Notes: generated by a model from the sequence alone, not told the origin. A stretch of DNA of 58,197 bases from DASZJY01 sp036260255 (GCA_036260255.1 DATAAF010000099.1:1-58197), one strand, 5' to 3'; shown: positions 32,051 to 41,053, numbered from the stretch's first letter. Numbers and translations are program-made.

Positions 32051-32350
32051 ATGCTGAACGAAGGGTGCGCCCATGTCGAGGCGATCAAGGCCGTCGCGCC
32101 GTCGTCCTGGGGCTGCGAGGACTGTCTCGCCCAGGGACGCCGCGACTGGGTCCACCTGCGCGTCTGTCAAGAGTGCGGGCACGTGGGGTGCTGTGACAGC
32201 TCGCCGGGGAGGCACGCCACCAGCCACTTCGGCGCGATCGCACACCCTCTCGTCCGCTCGTACGAGCCGGGCGAGGGGTGGTACTGGTGCTACGTCGACG
32301 AGATCGGGTTCGAGCTCGACGGGGCCCCACCGGCACCGTCGCACCCGTGA
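32051..32350 (+). CDS. UBP-type zinc finger protein
   Basis: A 99-residue protein matching the zf-UBP fold: CEDCLAQGRRDWVHLRVCQE, CGHVGCCDSSPGRHATSHFG and AHPLVRSYEPGEGWYWCYVD. At least five Cys and four His are placed to bind zinc. In eukaryotes this finger binds the ubiquitin C-terminus; bacterial copies are common in actinobacteria next to or fused with flavoproteins, with unknown role. Its stop overlaps the GTG of the flavoprotein gene (GTGA), so they are coupled. AAGGAGG precedes the ATG. Confidence 0.88.
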   Translation: MLNEGCAHVEAIKAVAPSSWGCEDCLAQGRRDWVHLRVCQECGHVGCCDSSPGRHATSHFGAIAHPLVRSYEPGEGWYWCYVDEIGFELDGAPPAPSHP

Positions 32351-33654
32351 CCGAGCCGCCCACGCCCATGTCGATGTTCGACTACGACTCGCGCCCGGTT
32401 ACGCGACAGGTGGTGCTCGTGGACACTCGGGCGTCGGCCGCCGCGTACGCGATCCGAGACTTCCTCAGTCGTAACGGGTGCCCATATGAATGGGTCGACG
32501 TCGACCAACCGACCACGGTTCGAGGACTCCTCGATGTCGCCGAGGTGAACCTGTCGCGTCTGCCGCTTTGCATCCTTCCCGACGGCACCCGGCTCGCCCC
32601 CGCCACGGTGGAGTCGGTTGCGTCCGGTCTCGGCATGGTGTCGGTGCCCTCGTTGTCGGAGTACGACCTGGTGATCATCGGTGCGGGACCTTCCGGCCTG
32701 GCCGCCGCCGTCTACGGCGCGTCAGAGGGCCTGCGCACGACGGTCATCGAGGCAATAGCACCCGGCGGCCAGGCGGGCACCACGTCGATGATCGAGAACT
32801 ACCTCGGCTTTCCCAACGGCATCAGCGGGAGCGAGCTGGCGACGAGGGCGGCGGCCCAGGCCCGACGTTTCGGAGCCGAGATCCTCTTGGCCCGCCGCCT
32901 GGTCGACGTCTCCGCCGACGGTCCGGGGTACGTAGCCCAACTCTCCGACGGCACGTCGATCCGGGGGCGAGTCGTTCTCTTCGCCAGCGGGGTCGAGTGG
33001 CGTCGTCTCCAGGTGCCCGGCATCGAGGACCTGCTCGGTGCGGGCGTCTACTACGGTGCCGGGCCGAGCGAAGCCATGTCGTGCATCGGCTCCCGCGTCG
33101 TCGTGGTGGGTGGCGGCAACTCGGCCGGTCAGGCCGTCGTGCGCTTCTCGCGCTACGCCCAGCACGTGACCCTGCTCGTACGGGGCGGGGACCTCGGCGC
33201 TTCGATGTCGCAGTACCTGGTCGATCAGATCGTGCGCCTCCCCAACGTCGACGTGCGCACGCGCGCGGAGATCGTGGGCGTCGAGGCGGACGGTCGCTTG
33301 CGCGAGCTCATCGTGTCATCGGGAGACGCCCCTGAGACGATGCGATTGCCTACGGACGCACTGTTCATCTGCATCGGTGGCACACCGCGAATTGACGGCA
33401 CCGCCGGGCTCGGGGTCACCACCGACGACCCGGGGTACCTGCTGACCGGCACTGATGTGACCGTTCGGGCCGAGGCGGTGGATGGCTGGCCGCTGTCACG
33501 CCAGCCGCTGCCTCTCGAGACGAACCGGCCCGGGCTGTTCGCGGCCGGTGACGTGAGGTACGGGTCGATCAAGCGGTGCGCCGCCGCGATCGGCGAGGGG
33601 GCGATGGCGGTCGCACTGGTGCACCGCCGGCTTGCCGAGATCGGCGATGGCTGA
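32347..33654 (+). CDS. Thioredoxin reductase-like FAD oxidoreductase with N-terminal thioredoxin-like domain
   Basis: A 435-residue flavoprotein. Residues 20-95 form a thioredoxin-fold domain with one Cys (NGCPYEWVDVDQP). From about residue 100 comes a thioredoxin-reductase core: LVIIGAGPSGLAAAVYGASE (FAD), GGQAGTTSMIENYLGFP, VVVVGGGNSAGQAVVRFSRY (NADPH) and FAAGDVRYGSIKRCAAAIGE. The redox CxxC of true thioredoxin reductases is missing; the corresponding place reads EAMSCIG with a single Cys. It is therefore unlikely to reduce thioredoxin conventionally. Coupled to the zinc finger gene before it and the LUD gene after it. Confidence 0.85.
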   Translation: MTEPPTPMSMFDYDSRPVTRQVVLVDTRASAAAYAIRDFLSRNGCPYEWVDVDQPTTVRGLLDVAEVNLSRLPLCILPDGTRLAPATVESVASGLGMVSVPSLSEYDLVIIGAGPSGLAAAVYGASEGLRTTVIEAIAPGGQAGTTSMIENYLGFPNGISGSELATRAAAQARRFGAEILLARRLVDVSADGPGYVAQLSDGTSIRGRVVLFASGVEWRRLQVPGIEDLLGAGVYYGAGPSEAMSCIGSRVVVVGGGNSAGQAVVRFSRYAQHVTLLVRGGDLGASMSQYLVDQIVRLPNVDVRTRAEIVGVEADGRLRELIVSSGDAPETMRLPTDALFICIGGTPRIDGTAGLGVTTDDPGYLLTGTDVTVRAEAVDGWPLSRQPLPLETNRPGLFAAGDVRYGSIKRCAAAIGEGAMAVALVHRRLAEIGDG

Positions 33655-34300
33655 GTCGCCCCCCCTGGCGAACGGAGCCGAGACGCTGCCCGTGGAGTTC
33701 TCCGAGCTGGCGTCCGACGAGAGGATGGCGTCGGCCGCTGCTGCCTTGGAGCGCAACGGCGTGCGCTCGCTCGTCGTCGGGTCGGGCTCCGAGGCGAGGA
33801 GCGTGGTGCGCTCGCTGCTCGTGGACGGAGCGGAGGTGTTCAACAACACCTCCCGAACCCTCGAGGCGATCGGTGTCGCCGATGACATCGAACGCTCCGG
33901 CCGCTATCAGCCGCTGCGGCTGCGCCTGTACCAGATGGACCGGGAGATGCAGCGGCGCGAGATGCGGACACTGGCCGCATCGCCCGAGTACGTGGTCGGT
34001 AGCGCGCACGCGGTGACCGAGGACGGGTCGCTTGTCATCGCGTCGGCGAGCGGCAGCCAGCTCGGCCCACTCGTTTCGGGCGCGGAAAGCGTCATCCTCG
34101 TGGTCGGCGGCCAGAAGATCGTCGCCGACCTCGACACGGGACTGCGACGCATCCACGAGTACTGTTATCCGCTCGAGGACGAGCGGGCCCGCCGGATGTA
34201 CGGGGTGCCGAGCGGCGTCAACAACATCCTCATCATCAACCGGGTGATCGTCCCCGGCCGCGTTACCGCCATCCTGGTCAAGGAGCGCCTGGGGTTCTGA
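33647..34300 (+). CDS. LUD-domain protein
   Basis: A 217-residue protein overlapping the previous gene by eight bases. ALERNGVRSLVVGSGSEARS, VFNNTSRTLEAIGVADDIE and the closing VPSGVNNILIINRVIVPGRV match the LUD (lactate utilisation, DUF162) domain found in LutB/LutC. There are no iron-sulfur cysteines, so it is LutC-like. Family members support lactate or related oxidation, but there is no LutA/LutB here. The fused context with a flavoprotein suggests a redox role. Confidence 0.8.
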   Translation: MAESPPLANGAETLPVEFSELASDERMASAAAALERNGVRSLVVGSGSEARSVVRSLLVDGAEVFNNTSRTLEAIGVADDIERSGRYQPLRLRLYQMDREMQRREMRTLAASPEYVVGSAHAVTEDGSLVIASASGSQLGPLVSGAESVILVVGGQKIVADLDTGLRRIHEYCYPLEDERARRMYGVPSGVNNILIINRVIVPGRVTAILVKERLGF

Positions 34301-34552
34301 CCGGTAGGCGTTCCCGACGTGACATCAGCGCCGGCCCCCCTTCCTCGACGCCGAGACGACGCAGACGTCGCTTACGCCTGAAACCGAGACGCCCGCCAGC
34401 CGCATGGCGGAGCCGCAGCCCGGTCGCGACCAAGTCTCCGGTTCGCGCCCGGCGGTCCAGGGAGGCTCGATCACGCGTATCCAGACCACGTGTTTCCGAA
34501 GCCCAGCACGCGCGGTACGTCCCTAGCCGCGAGGAAAGGGGGAGGTCCCGCG

Positions 34553-35665
34553 ATGGGAACGTCCGAGCAGTTCACGATCGGCGTGGAGGAGGAGTTCCTC
34601 ATCATCGATCCCAGAACCCGTCGACTCCGTCCGGAGTCCGGCGAGGTCGTCCCGGAGGCGGAGAGGGAGGTGGGCGACCATGTTGAGCCGGAGTTCAAGC
34701 TGTCGCAGATAGAGACAAGCACTCCCCCGTGCCAGAGCCTCGATGAGCTGAGGACGGAGCTGGTCCACCTGCGGCGGGGCGTGATCGAGGCAGCCGAGCG
34801 GGCCGACAGCGTGGTGGGGGCCGCCGGGACGCATCCGTTCTCGCACACGGGCGGTGGGGAGGTGACGCCCAAGGAGTCCTACATCGGGCTCGAGCGGGAG
34901 TACCAGCGCCTGGCCAGGGAGAAGGTGATCTGCGGGTGCCATGTGCACGTGGGGGTGAGCGACCGGGAGGCCGCCGTGCAGATCATGAACGGCGTGCGGC
35001 CATGGCTCGGGGCGGTACTGGCCCTTGCTGTCAACTCACCGTTCTGGCTGGGCGAGGACACCGGGTACGCCAGCTTCCGCACCGAGGTCTGGCGCCGGTG
35101 GCCCACCGCGGGCACCCCGCACACCTTCGCGTCCTCGGAGGAATACGACTCCTTTGTCGAGCTGCTGCTGAAGATCGGAAGCATCGACGACCCGGCCAGA
35201 CTCTTCTGGGACGTCCGCCCTTCGCCCCGGTTCGACACGTTGGAATTCAGAGTCACCGACGTGGGCCTGACGGTGGACGACTCACTCACCGTCGCCGCCC
35301 TGGTACGCGCTTTGACCCAGACATGCGACGCAGAAGTGGCGGATGACACTCCCATGTGCGATCCGCGGCCCGAGCTGCTGAGAGAAGCGACCTGGCGGGC
35401 CGCCCGCTACGGGCTCGACGGTCAGCTCATCGACGTGTGCAACGGGCGGTCGGTCCCCGCCGTGCAGCTCGTGAAAGGCCTTCTGTCGTACCTGCGACCG
35501 GTGCTCGAGGAGAACGGAGAGTGGAGCGAGGTCTGCTCACTCGTCGAGCGCCTCACCGACCGTGGCCCCGGTGCGGCTCGCCAACGGGAGGCCTTTCGAC
35601 GGGCTGAGCGCTTGGAAGATGTGGTCGACCTTGTAGTGAAAGAGACGAAGTCGGGGGTCGTGTAG
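34553..35665 (+). CDS. Second YbdK-type carboxylate-amine ligase
   Basis: A 370-residue paralogue of the ligase at 24456. Start at 34553 (MGTSEQFTIGVEEEF) with a GGGGGAGG ribosome site. Conserved blocks: FKLSQIETSTPPCQSLDELR, EKVICGCHVHVGVSDREAAV, VNSPFWLGEDTGYASFRTEV and TLEFRVTDVGLTVDDS. Same expected chemistry, gamma-glutamyl-amine ligation with ATP. Key residues are kept, so both copies should be active, perhaps on different amines. It precedes the rhodopsin-like gene by about 100 bases on the same strand, so a shared transcript is possible. Confidence 0.88.
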   Translation: MGTSEQFTIGVEEEFLIIDPRTRRLRPESGEVVPEAEREVGDHVEPEFKLSQIETSTPPCQSLDELRTELVHLRRGVIEAAERADSVVGAAGTHPFSHTGGGEVTPKESYIGLEREYQRLAREKVICGCHVHVGVSDREAAVQIMNGVRPWLGAVLALAVNSPFWLGEDTGYASFRTEVWRRWPTAGTPHTFASSEEYDSFVELLLKIGSIDDPARLFWDVRPSPRFDTLEFRVTDVGLTVDDSLTVAALVRALTQTCDAEVADDTPMCDPRPELLREATWRAARYGLDGQLIDVCNGRSVPAVQLVKGLLSYLRPVLEENGEWSEVCSLVERLTDRGPGAARQREAFRRAERLEDVVDLVVKETKSGVV

Positions 35666-35762
35666 CCACCGCGCTCGGGGCGCGATCAGAGCCTCGGAGA
35701 GGTGGCCCTAACCGGGATAGTCCCATCGGCATCGGGTAGGACGACGTACTGGAGGTGTGCTC

Positions 35763-36530
35763 GTGGCGGTGCCCGTTTCCCCTTCGTTGTACTGGGCCGG
35801 GGTCGTCGGCATGGCGGTTGGCATCGCTGTGATCGGCGCCTTTCTGCGCACGTCGCGGCGGGAGGACATCAGCCATGGCGTGCTTCACCTGGTCGTCTGC
35901 GTGATCGGGCTGTTCGCCTACTACAGCCTGGTGGTCGACCGCACGGCGATTCACGTTGGCGACCGGATCTTCTACCTGTCGCACTACCTCTACTGGATCC
36001 TCACCCAGCCGCTGCTGTTCGTGGCAGTCGCCCTGGTGGCGCTCCCACCCCTGGCCAACCCCGGCGACCGGCGGTTGCGGGCCAGCCTCTTCGGTGGACT
36101 TGCCGGCGCCGCCGTCGCCTGGACCAGCGCGGGGCTGTTCCAGGCATGGTCTCGCAGCAGCGCTGAGCGCTGGGTGTGGTTCGGCCTCGCCGGCGCCGCG
36201 CTGGCCTGCCTCGTGTGGCAGATGTGGTTCCCTGTGCTCCATCAGGGCCAGATCAAAGGCGGCGAGCACCTGGGCGACTACAGACTCCTGGCCGGCCTCC
36301 TCACGGCGCTGGCAGTGGCGTACCAGGTCGTGTGGCTCTTCGGTGAGCCCGGGCTCAGGCTCTTCAGCGCCACGACCGACACCCGGATCTTCCTCGTCCT
36401 CGACCTCCTGAGTGACGTCGGCCTCGGGGTCCTGAGCCTGACGCTCATCGAGCGCCTCTCCAAGCAGGTCTCTGCCCAACCGGGCGAGACCTCCGTCGCT
36501 GCGTCCGCTCGGCTGGCCGAGGAAGCCTGA
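35763..36530 (+). CDS. Seven-helix microbial rhodopsin homologue lacking the retinal-binding lysine
   Basis: A 255-residue protein from the GTG at 35763, seven bases after GGAGG. Seven hydrophobic helices are visible. Helix 3 reads LSHYLYWILTQPLLFVAVAL, matching the RYxxWxxTTP region of halo- and bacteriorhodopsin. Helix 6 has ALAVAYQVVWLFG, the WxxxYPxVW region. Helix 7, FLVLDLLSDVGLGVLSL, aligns with bacteriorhodopsin FMVLDVSAKVGFGLILL. The conserved Asp212 equivalent is kept, but Lys216 is replaced by Asp (codon GAC at 36414-36416). The helix 3 counter-ion and donor positions are also lost (Tyr and Ala). Covalent retinal is therefore impossible. A non-photoactive or non-covalent sensor role is inference. 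Confidence 0.8.
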   Translation: MAVPVSPSLYWAGVVGMAVGIAVIGAFLRTSRREDISHGVLHLVVCVIGLFAYYSLVVDRTAIHVGDRIFYLSHYLYWILTQPLLFVAVALVALPPLANPGDRRLRASLFGGLAGAAVAWTSAGLFQAWSRSSAERWVWFGLAGAALACLVWQMWFPVLHQGQIKGGEHLGDYRLLAGLLTALAVAYQVVWLFGEPGLRLFSATTDTRIFLVLDLLSDVGLGVLSLTLIERLSKQVSAQPGETSVAASARLAEEA

Positions 36531-36549
36531 CGGGTTCGCCGCCGCTCGG

Positions 36550-36918
36550 ACGAAACCGATCGGACGGGTACACCGTCGCCTGGCGCGCGTTTCGACGTCG
36601 ATAAAGCGCGACGCAGCTGGCCGCGTAGCGGTGGTACTCGTGCGGTAGGCCGCGGCGATCTCGTCATTGACGTCGCTGTGGGGCTCGACGACGAACGTCC
36701 TTCGGACGTCAGCGCCGTGACCCTCGTGGCGGTCCTGCGTCCCGCGACACCTGATGGAGGTGCGCCCACACGCGGATCGGACGTACGAGGTGGTCGCCGT
36801 GGCGAACGACCCCTATCGTCACCCGCTCTCGCAGGGTGCCGTCGCGTCTTGCGCGCGGGAGCTCCAGCTGGTCCGCTGTTGTGACCTTTTCGAGGTCCTC
36901 ACTTGTCCACGTGCCCAT
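36550..36918 (-). pseudogene. Frameshifted DUF2255 gene
   Basis: From an ATG at 36918 the minus strand reads MGTWTSEDLEKVTTADQLEL and GTLRERVTIGVVRHGDHL, the DUF2255 N-terminus. The frame then fails. A shifted frame continues YVRSA, RGTQDRHEGH and DVNDEIAAAYRT, and a third gives EYHRYAAS. Two frameshifts make it a clear pseudogene. The family is of unknown function. Confidence 0.7.
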
Positions 36919-36985
36919 CGGCCGCCTTCCGTCATGATTCGGCGCGGTGGTCGGTGCTGGCACTCCTGTCCTAAGAGGAGGCGCC

Positions 36986-37289
36986 TCACAGCTCCACCGT
37001 GACCTTGATCGTTTCCCGTGCGTTCATCGCCTTGTAGGCGTCGGGCACCTCGTCGAGGCCCACGACGCGATCGAAGACCGGCCCAGTTCGATGGGACCCT
37101 CGAAGACGTCCAGCAGGAGTCCTCGATGCAGGGCGGATCGGACGGGATCGCCGGCGATGGTGACGTCTTGTAGAACGCCGGCTGCGACGCGGGGATTCCC
37201 TCGCCCTGGGCGACGCCCACCCGGCCCACTGCACCGTCCGGACGGGCGGCGAGGGCGAGGCGCGCCTCACTCGCCGTTGCGCCGTAGTC
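36986..37289 (-). pseudogene. C-terminal remnant of a zinc alcohol dehydrogenase
   Basis: Three minus-strand frames join to give GAVGRVGVAQGEGIPASQPA, then LLLDVFEGPIELGR and VFDRVVGLDEVPDAYKAMNA followed by the normal C-terminus. This is the end of a medium-chain dehydrogenase, with at least two frameshifts and no N-terminal half (no zinc ligands or Rossmann GxGxxG upstream). It sits just before the DUF2255 remnant on the same strand, suggesting one decayed operon. Confidence 0.7.
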
Positions 37290-37477
37290 ACCGGGCGGGT
37301 GACGTTCGGCTGTCCGGCCGACCACCCGTCGACTTGGCGGCACGACTACCCTCCGCCGGCTCTACTGCGCCTGTCGGACCGCCAGTCCCGGGACGGCTGC
37401 CGCAACGAGCTTGCGTGCTCCAGGCGAGGCTCCGAGGTCGACGAGGGCGCGGTGCTCGAGAACGGGTCTCGGACCGC
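37290..37477. other. Gap between decayed genes and the permease operon
   Basis: No gene, repeat or convincing terminator is recognised here. The permease operon must stop in or near this segment. Confidence 0.4.
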
Positions 37478-38398
37478 CTAGCGGCGGTCATGACCGGTCG
37501 GTGCCACCACATCGTTGAGCCCGTCGGCGAGGAGGTTGACGCCGAGGACGACCAAAGCGAGCACCGCACCCGGAAAGACTGACATCCACCAGGCCACCCG
37601 GATGAAGCGCTGGGCGTTCCCGATCAGGAACCCGAGGCTCATGACACTCGGGTCGCCCAGTCCGAGGAAGCTGAGGCTGGCTTCCAAGAGGATGACCCGC
37701 GAGGCGAGCAGGGCGATGACCACGACGGCGGCCGGGACCACGTTGGGAACGATGTGACGGGCCACGATGCGGACATGCGAGGCACCCAGCGAGCGAGCCG
37801 CTTCGATGAACGGGCGCTCGCGCATCGACAGCGTGTCCGCCCGCACGACCCGGGCCAGCAACGGCCACGAGGTGAGCCCGAGGATGAGGATCATGTTCTC
37901 GGTCCCGGTCCCGAAAAGGGCCAGGACGAGCAGGACCAGGAAGAACCGGGGCACTGCCTGGAACAGATCGGTCAGACGCATGAGGACGTCGTCGACCAGG
38001 CGCCCGGCGTAGCCGGCGAGAGCGCCGATGGTGACGCCCAGCGTGGCGGAGATCAGCACAACCCAGACCACGACCGTCGCCGAGGTCCGAAGGCCGTGGA
38101 GGACTGCTCCGGCCAGGTCGCGGCCGAGGTTGTCAGTCCCGAAGAGGTGGCCCCGCGACGGCGAGGCGAGAGGCGTGCCGCTGAAAGCGAAAGGGTCGCG
38201 AGGGCTGAGCACAGGGGCGAGCAGTCCCAAGCCGACCAGCACCAATGTGAGCGCCAGGCCGACCATGCCCGGCCGGTGGCGAAGGAAGCGTCGGACAACG
38301 AGCCGGCGCCTCGACAGCTCCGAAGGGCCGGCCAGCGTCGCCGAGAGCTCGGCGGGAGGCGCCTCAGCGGTAACGGATTCGGGGATCGATGAGGCCAT
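37478..38398 (-). CDS. Peptide-type ABC transporter permease (DppC/OppC family)
   Basis: A 306-residue inner-membrane permease. After a 35-residue cytoplasmic tail come about six helices. HLFGTDNLGRDLAGAVLHGL is the family N-terminal signature, and IEAARSLGASHVRIVARHIV the EAA loop that docks to the ATPase. It starts 35 bases inside the end of the DppB-type gene, so the two are translationally coupled. With the binding protein and fused ATPase it forms a complete importer for peptides or similar solutes. Confidence 0.92.
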   Translation of the reverse strand: MASSIPESVTAEAPPAELSATLAGPSELSRRRLVVRRFLRHRPGMVGLALTLVLVGLGLLAPVLSPRDPFAFSGTPLASPSRGHLFGTDNLGRDLAGAVLHGLRTSATVVVWVVLISATLGVTIGALAGYAGRLVDDVLMRLTDLFQAVPRFFLVLLVLALFGTGTENMILILGLTSWPLLARVVRADTLSMRERPFIEAARSLGASHVRIVARHIVPNVVPAAVVVIALLASRVILLEASLSFLGLGDPSVMSLGFLIGNAQRFIRVAWWMSVFPGAVLALVVLGVNLLADGLNDVVAPTGHDRR

Positions 38399-39329
38399 AG
38401 ACCAGATCCGTGACGAGGTTGGCGAGGACGACGCTGAAGGCGACGAGGAGGACGAGGCCGAGCAGGATCGGATGGTCGCGCGTGCCGGCGGCGTCGAGGA
38501 GGAGGCGACCGAGCCCCGGCCAGCCGAAGACGGTCTCGACGAGGACTGCGCCCGAGAAGAGGGTGCCCACCCGGCTGCCGATCACCGTCACGACCGGCAG
38601 CAGGGCGTTGGGCAGCGCGTGCCGCGTCATGCTGCCGGTCGACGAGAGGCCCTTGCTGCGCGCCGTCCGCATGTAGTCCTCGACGTCCTGCTGGATGAGC
38701 CCCGTACGGGTCACCCGGGCGACCAAAGCCACCTCGGAGACTGCCAACACGAGCGCAGGCAGGGCCAGGTGACGAGCGACATCGACCACGGCGGCCATCC
38801 CCGTGTAGCCGGCCCGGGCGTCCGTCATGCCCTGGATCGGGAACCACCCCGTCTCGAACGCGACGGTCAACAGCGCCAGCTGGGCGAGCCAGAAGACCGG
38901 TAGGGCATACCCTACGAGGGCCACCGTGCTCACCCCGAGGTCCATCACGCCGAAGGGGCGGCGGGCGGCCAGCATGCCGAGCAGGGTGCCACCGACGCTC
39001 GAGATCACGAGGGCGCTGCCCATGAGCAGCAGGGTGGCCGGTACGCGCTCGGCGATGAGCTCTGACACACGCCGCCCCTGGCCGAACGAGACTCCGAGGT
39101 CACCCTGAAAGACGTTCGCCACATAGGTCCCGAACTGCTGGAGGAGCGGTCGGTCGAGGCCGTACTTCCTGCGCATGAACTCGAAGTAGGCCTGGTCGCC
39201 GTTGCCACTCGCGATTGCCGTGACCGGATCGCCCGGCGCGAGATGGACCACCGCGAAGGTGACGATGAAGATGGCGGCCGTCGCCGGCACGACCTGGAGC
39301 AACCGGCGGGCGACGTACGACCAGCTCAC
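38364..39329 (-). CDS. Peptide-type ABC transporter permease (DppB/OppB family)
   Basis: A 321-residue permease starting at a GTG. SYVARRLLQVVPATAAIFIV at the start and VHLAPGDPVTAIASG soon after are the DppB signature, and DVEDYMRTARSKGLSSTGSM is the EAA loop. About six helices. It lies 31 bases after the binding-protein gene in the same operon and overlaps DppC. Confidence 0.93.
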   Translation of the reverse strand: MSWSYVARRLLQVVPATAAIFIVTFAVVHLAPGDPVTAIASGNGDQAYFEFMRRKYGLDRPLLQQFGTYVANVFQGDLGVSFGQGRRVSELIAERVPATLLLMGSALVISSVGGTLLGMLAARRPFGVMDLGVSTVALVGYALPVFWLAQLALLTVAFETGWFPIQGMTDARAGYTGMAAVVDVARHLALPALVLAVSEVALVARVTRTGLIQQDVEDYMRTARSKGLSSTGSMTRHALPNALLPVVTVIGSRVGTLFSGAVLVETVFGWPGLGRLLLDAAGTRDHPILLGLVLLVAFSVVLANLVTDLVYGLIDPRIRYR

Positions 39330-39360
39330 GGTCAGTCCCGACCGTCAACCCATGAGCAGG

Positions 39361-41037
39361 TCAGCGCCTGCAGTACGCGCCCTCGGCGAACAGTCCCGTG
39401 TTCTGGATGTTGAAGCCCTGGCAGCTGGAGTTGTAGGCCCGGCTGTTCAGCGTTTCCGCCAGCCACCAGTACGGCAGGTCGCGTACCGCCAGCTCCTGGA
39501 TCCGCTGGAACAGCTGACGGCGCCTGCCCTCGTCGACCTCGGAGACCGACTCGTCCCAGAGCCTGTCCATCTCAGGGTTGCTGTAACCCGCCCCGTTGGT
39601 GAAGGGGGCCTGGCTGATCTGGCTGGAGTGGTACTGCCTCCGCACGCCGATCTGGGGATCGCTCTCATGGCAGTACGAGACGATGCCGGTGTCGAAGGTC
39701 CGGTTGGTGAACATATTGGCGGACAGCGTCGGGTTGTCCATCTGCTTGGTCTCCAACTCGACGCCGACCTCCCTCCATTGCTGGCGCAGCGCCTGGGCGT
39801 AGTCCGCCTGCTGCCCCGAGAAGTGGACGAAGTCGATCTTGAAGGGCGTGCCGTCAGGAACGCCTGCGACCCCGCGCGCCACCCTCGTGCCGCCTTCGTC
39901 CTTCCAACCCGCCTGGTCAAGCAGCTGCTTGGCCCGGTTGAGGTCGAACGAGGGCATGTTCAGGTTCTCGGCCCGCGCCACGGGGATGGCGGTGCTGATC
40001 GGCTGGGGGGCGACCCTTCCCAGCCCGAAGAGAATCTGGTCTGCGGCCTGTTGCCGGTTGGTGGCCGCGACGAGGGCCTGGCGAACCCGCAGGTCGGTGA
40101 GGACAGGCGGTCGCCCCGCCGGCGGTCTGAGGTTGAAGACCACCGTCAGGACACAGTTGCCACCCCCAGGGCCGCGTGTGGCTTCGGCCAGGGTGACGCC
40201 CGGGTCACCGCGGAGCGTCGCCACGTCCGGCCCCTGCAGGATCCACACCCAGTCGACCTCCTTGCGCTGGAGGGCGAGCGTCCGGGTACCGGCATCCGGA
40301 ATGATCCGCCCCACGAGGTTGTCCAGGTAGGGCTGGCCCGGTCGGAAGTACTCGGGGTTGCGGGTCATCCGTACCTCAGTCGCGTCGTAGGACACGAACT
40401 TGAACGGACCGGTGCCGACCGGTGCCTTGTTCGGCGCGCAGCTCGCCGCCTTGTCGACGTCGTTCCCACACGGCTCGTAGACGTGTCTTGGGATGATCGG
40501 GGCCTCGGTGACGTTCAACTGAGACAGGAGCGGGGCGTAGGGACGGGGGAACCGGAAGACGACCGTCCGGGCGTTGGGGGTCTCGATGGTGAGATTGGCG
40601 CCGCTGAGCGACGCGCGCGTCCGCGAGTGGAACTTGATGAGAACCTGCTCGAAGCTGTACTTGACGTCGGCGGACGTGAACGGCTGGCCGTCGTGGAACC
40701 TCACGTTGTCTCTGAGGGTGAAGCGGTAGACGGCACCGTTCTCTTCGATCTGCCAGCGCTCGGCCAGCTCAGGCATCGGATTCCCGTCGTTGCCGACGCC
40801 AACCAGGCCGTTGAACATCGGCTCCGCCGGCACATGCACGGCATTCCCCGACGTCACCGCCGGGTTGAGGCTCCCAGGATCGCTTTCGAGGGCCATCACG
40901 AGCGTCCCGCCGCGCACGGGCTGTTCGGCCGCCTGCTGCGTCTGCTCGTCGTCATCGTCGTCGCCGCACGAGGCGGCCACCAGCGCGATGGCCAGAAGCG
41001 GGATGACGACACGGAGGCGGGTGCGGGTCGTGTTCAC
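39361..41037 (-). CDS. Substrate-binding lipoprotein of a peptide-type ABC transporter (SBP_bac_5)
   Basis: A 558-residue lipoprotein. The leader ends in the lipobox LVAASC (Cys near residue 24), followed by an acidic linker. RGGTLVMALESDPGSLNPAV is the family start; FTLRDNVRFHDGQPFTSADV is the SBP_bac_5 signature; GTGPFKFVSYD and DLPYWWLAE follow. Such proteins capture oligopeptides, nickel or sugars outside the membrane. It heads the permease operon. A perfect 14-base palindrome lies 17 bases before the start. Confidence 0.92.
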   Translation of the reverse strand: MNTTRTRLRVVIPLLAIALVAASCGDDDDDEQTQQAAEQPVRGGTLVMALESDPGSLNPAVTSGNAVHVPAEPMFNGLVGVGNDGNPMPELAERWQIEENGAVYRFTLRDNVRFHDGQPFTSADVKYSFEQVLIKFHSRTRASLSGANLTIETPNARTVVFRFPRPYAPLLSQLNVTEAPIIPRHVYEPCGNDVDKAASCAPNKAPVGTGPFKFVSYDATEVRMTRNPEYFRPGQPYLDNLVGRIIPDAGTRTLALQRKEVDWVWILQGPDVATLRGDPGVTLAEATRGPGGGNCVLTVVFNLRPPAGRPPVLTDLRVRQALVAATNRQQAADQILFGLGRVAPQPISTAIPVARAENLNMPSFDLNRAKQLLDQAGWKDEGGTRVARGVAGVPDGTPFKIDFVHFSGQQADYAQALRQQWREVGVELETKQMDNPTLSANMFTNRTFDTGIVSYCHESDPQIGVRRQYHSSQISQAPFTNGAGYSNPEMDRLWDESVSEVDEGRRRQLFQRIQELAVRDLPYWWLAETLNSRAYNSSCQGFNIQNTGLFAEGAYCRR

Positions 41038-41053
41038 GGCTGTCCCCTATTTT

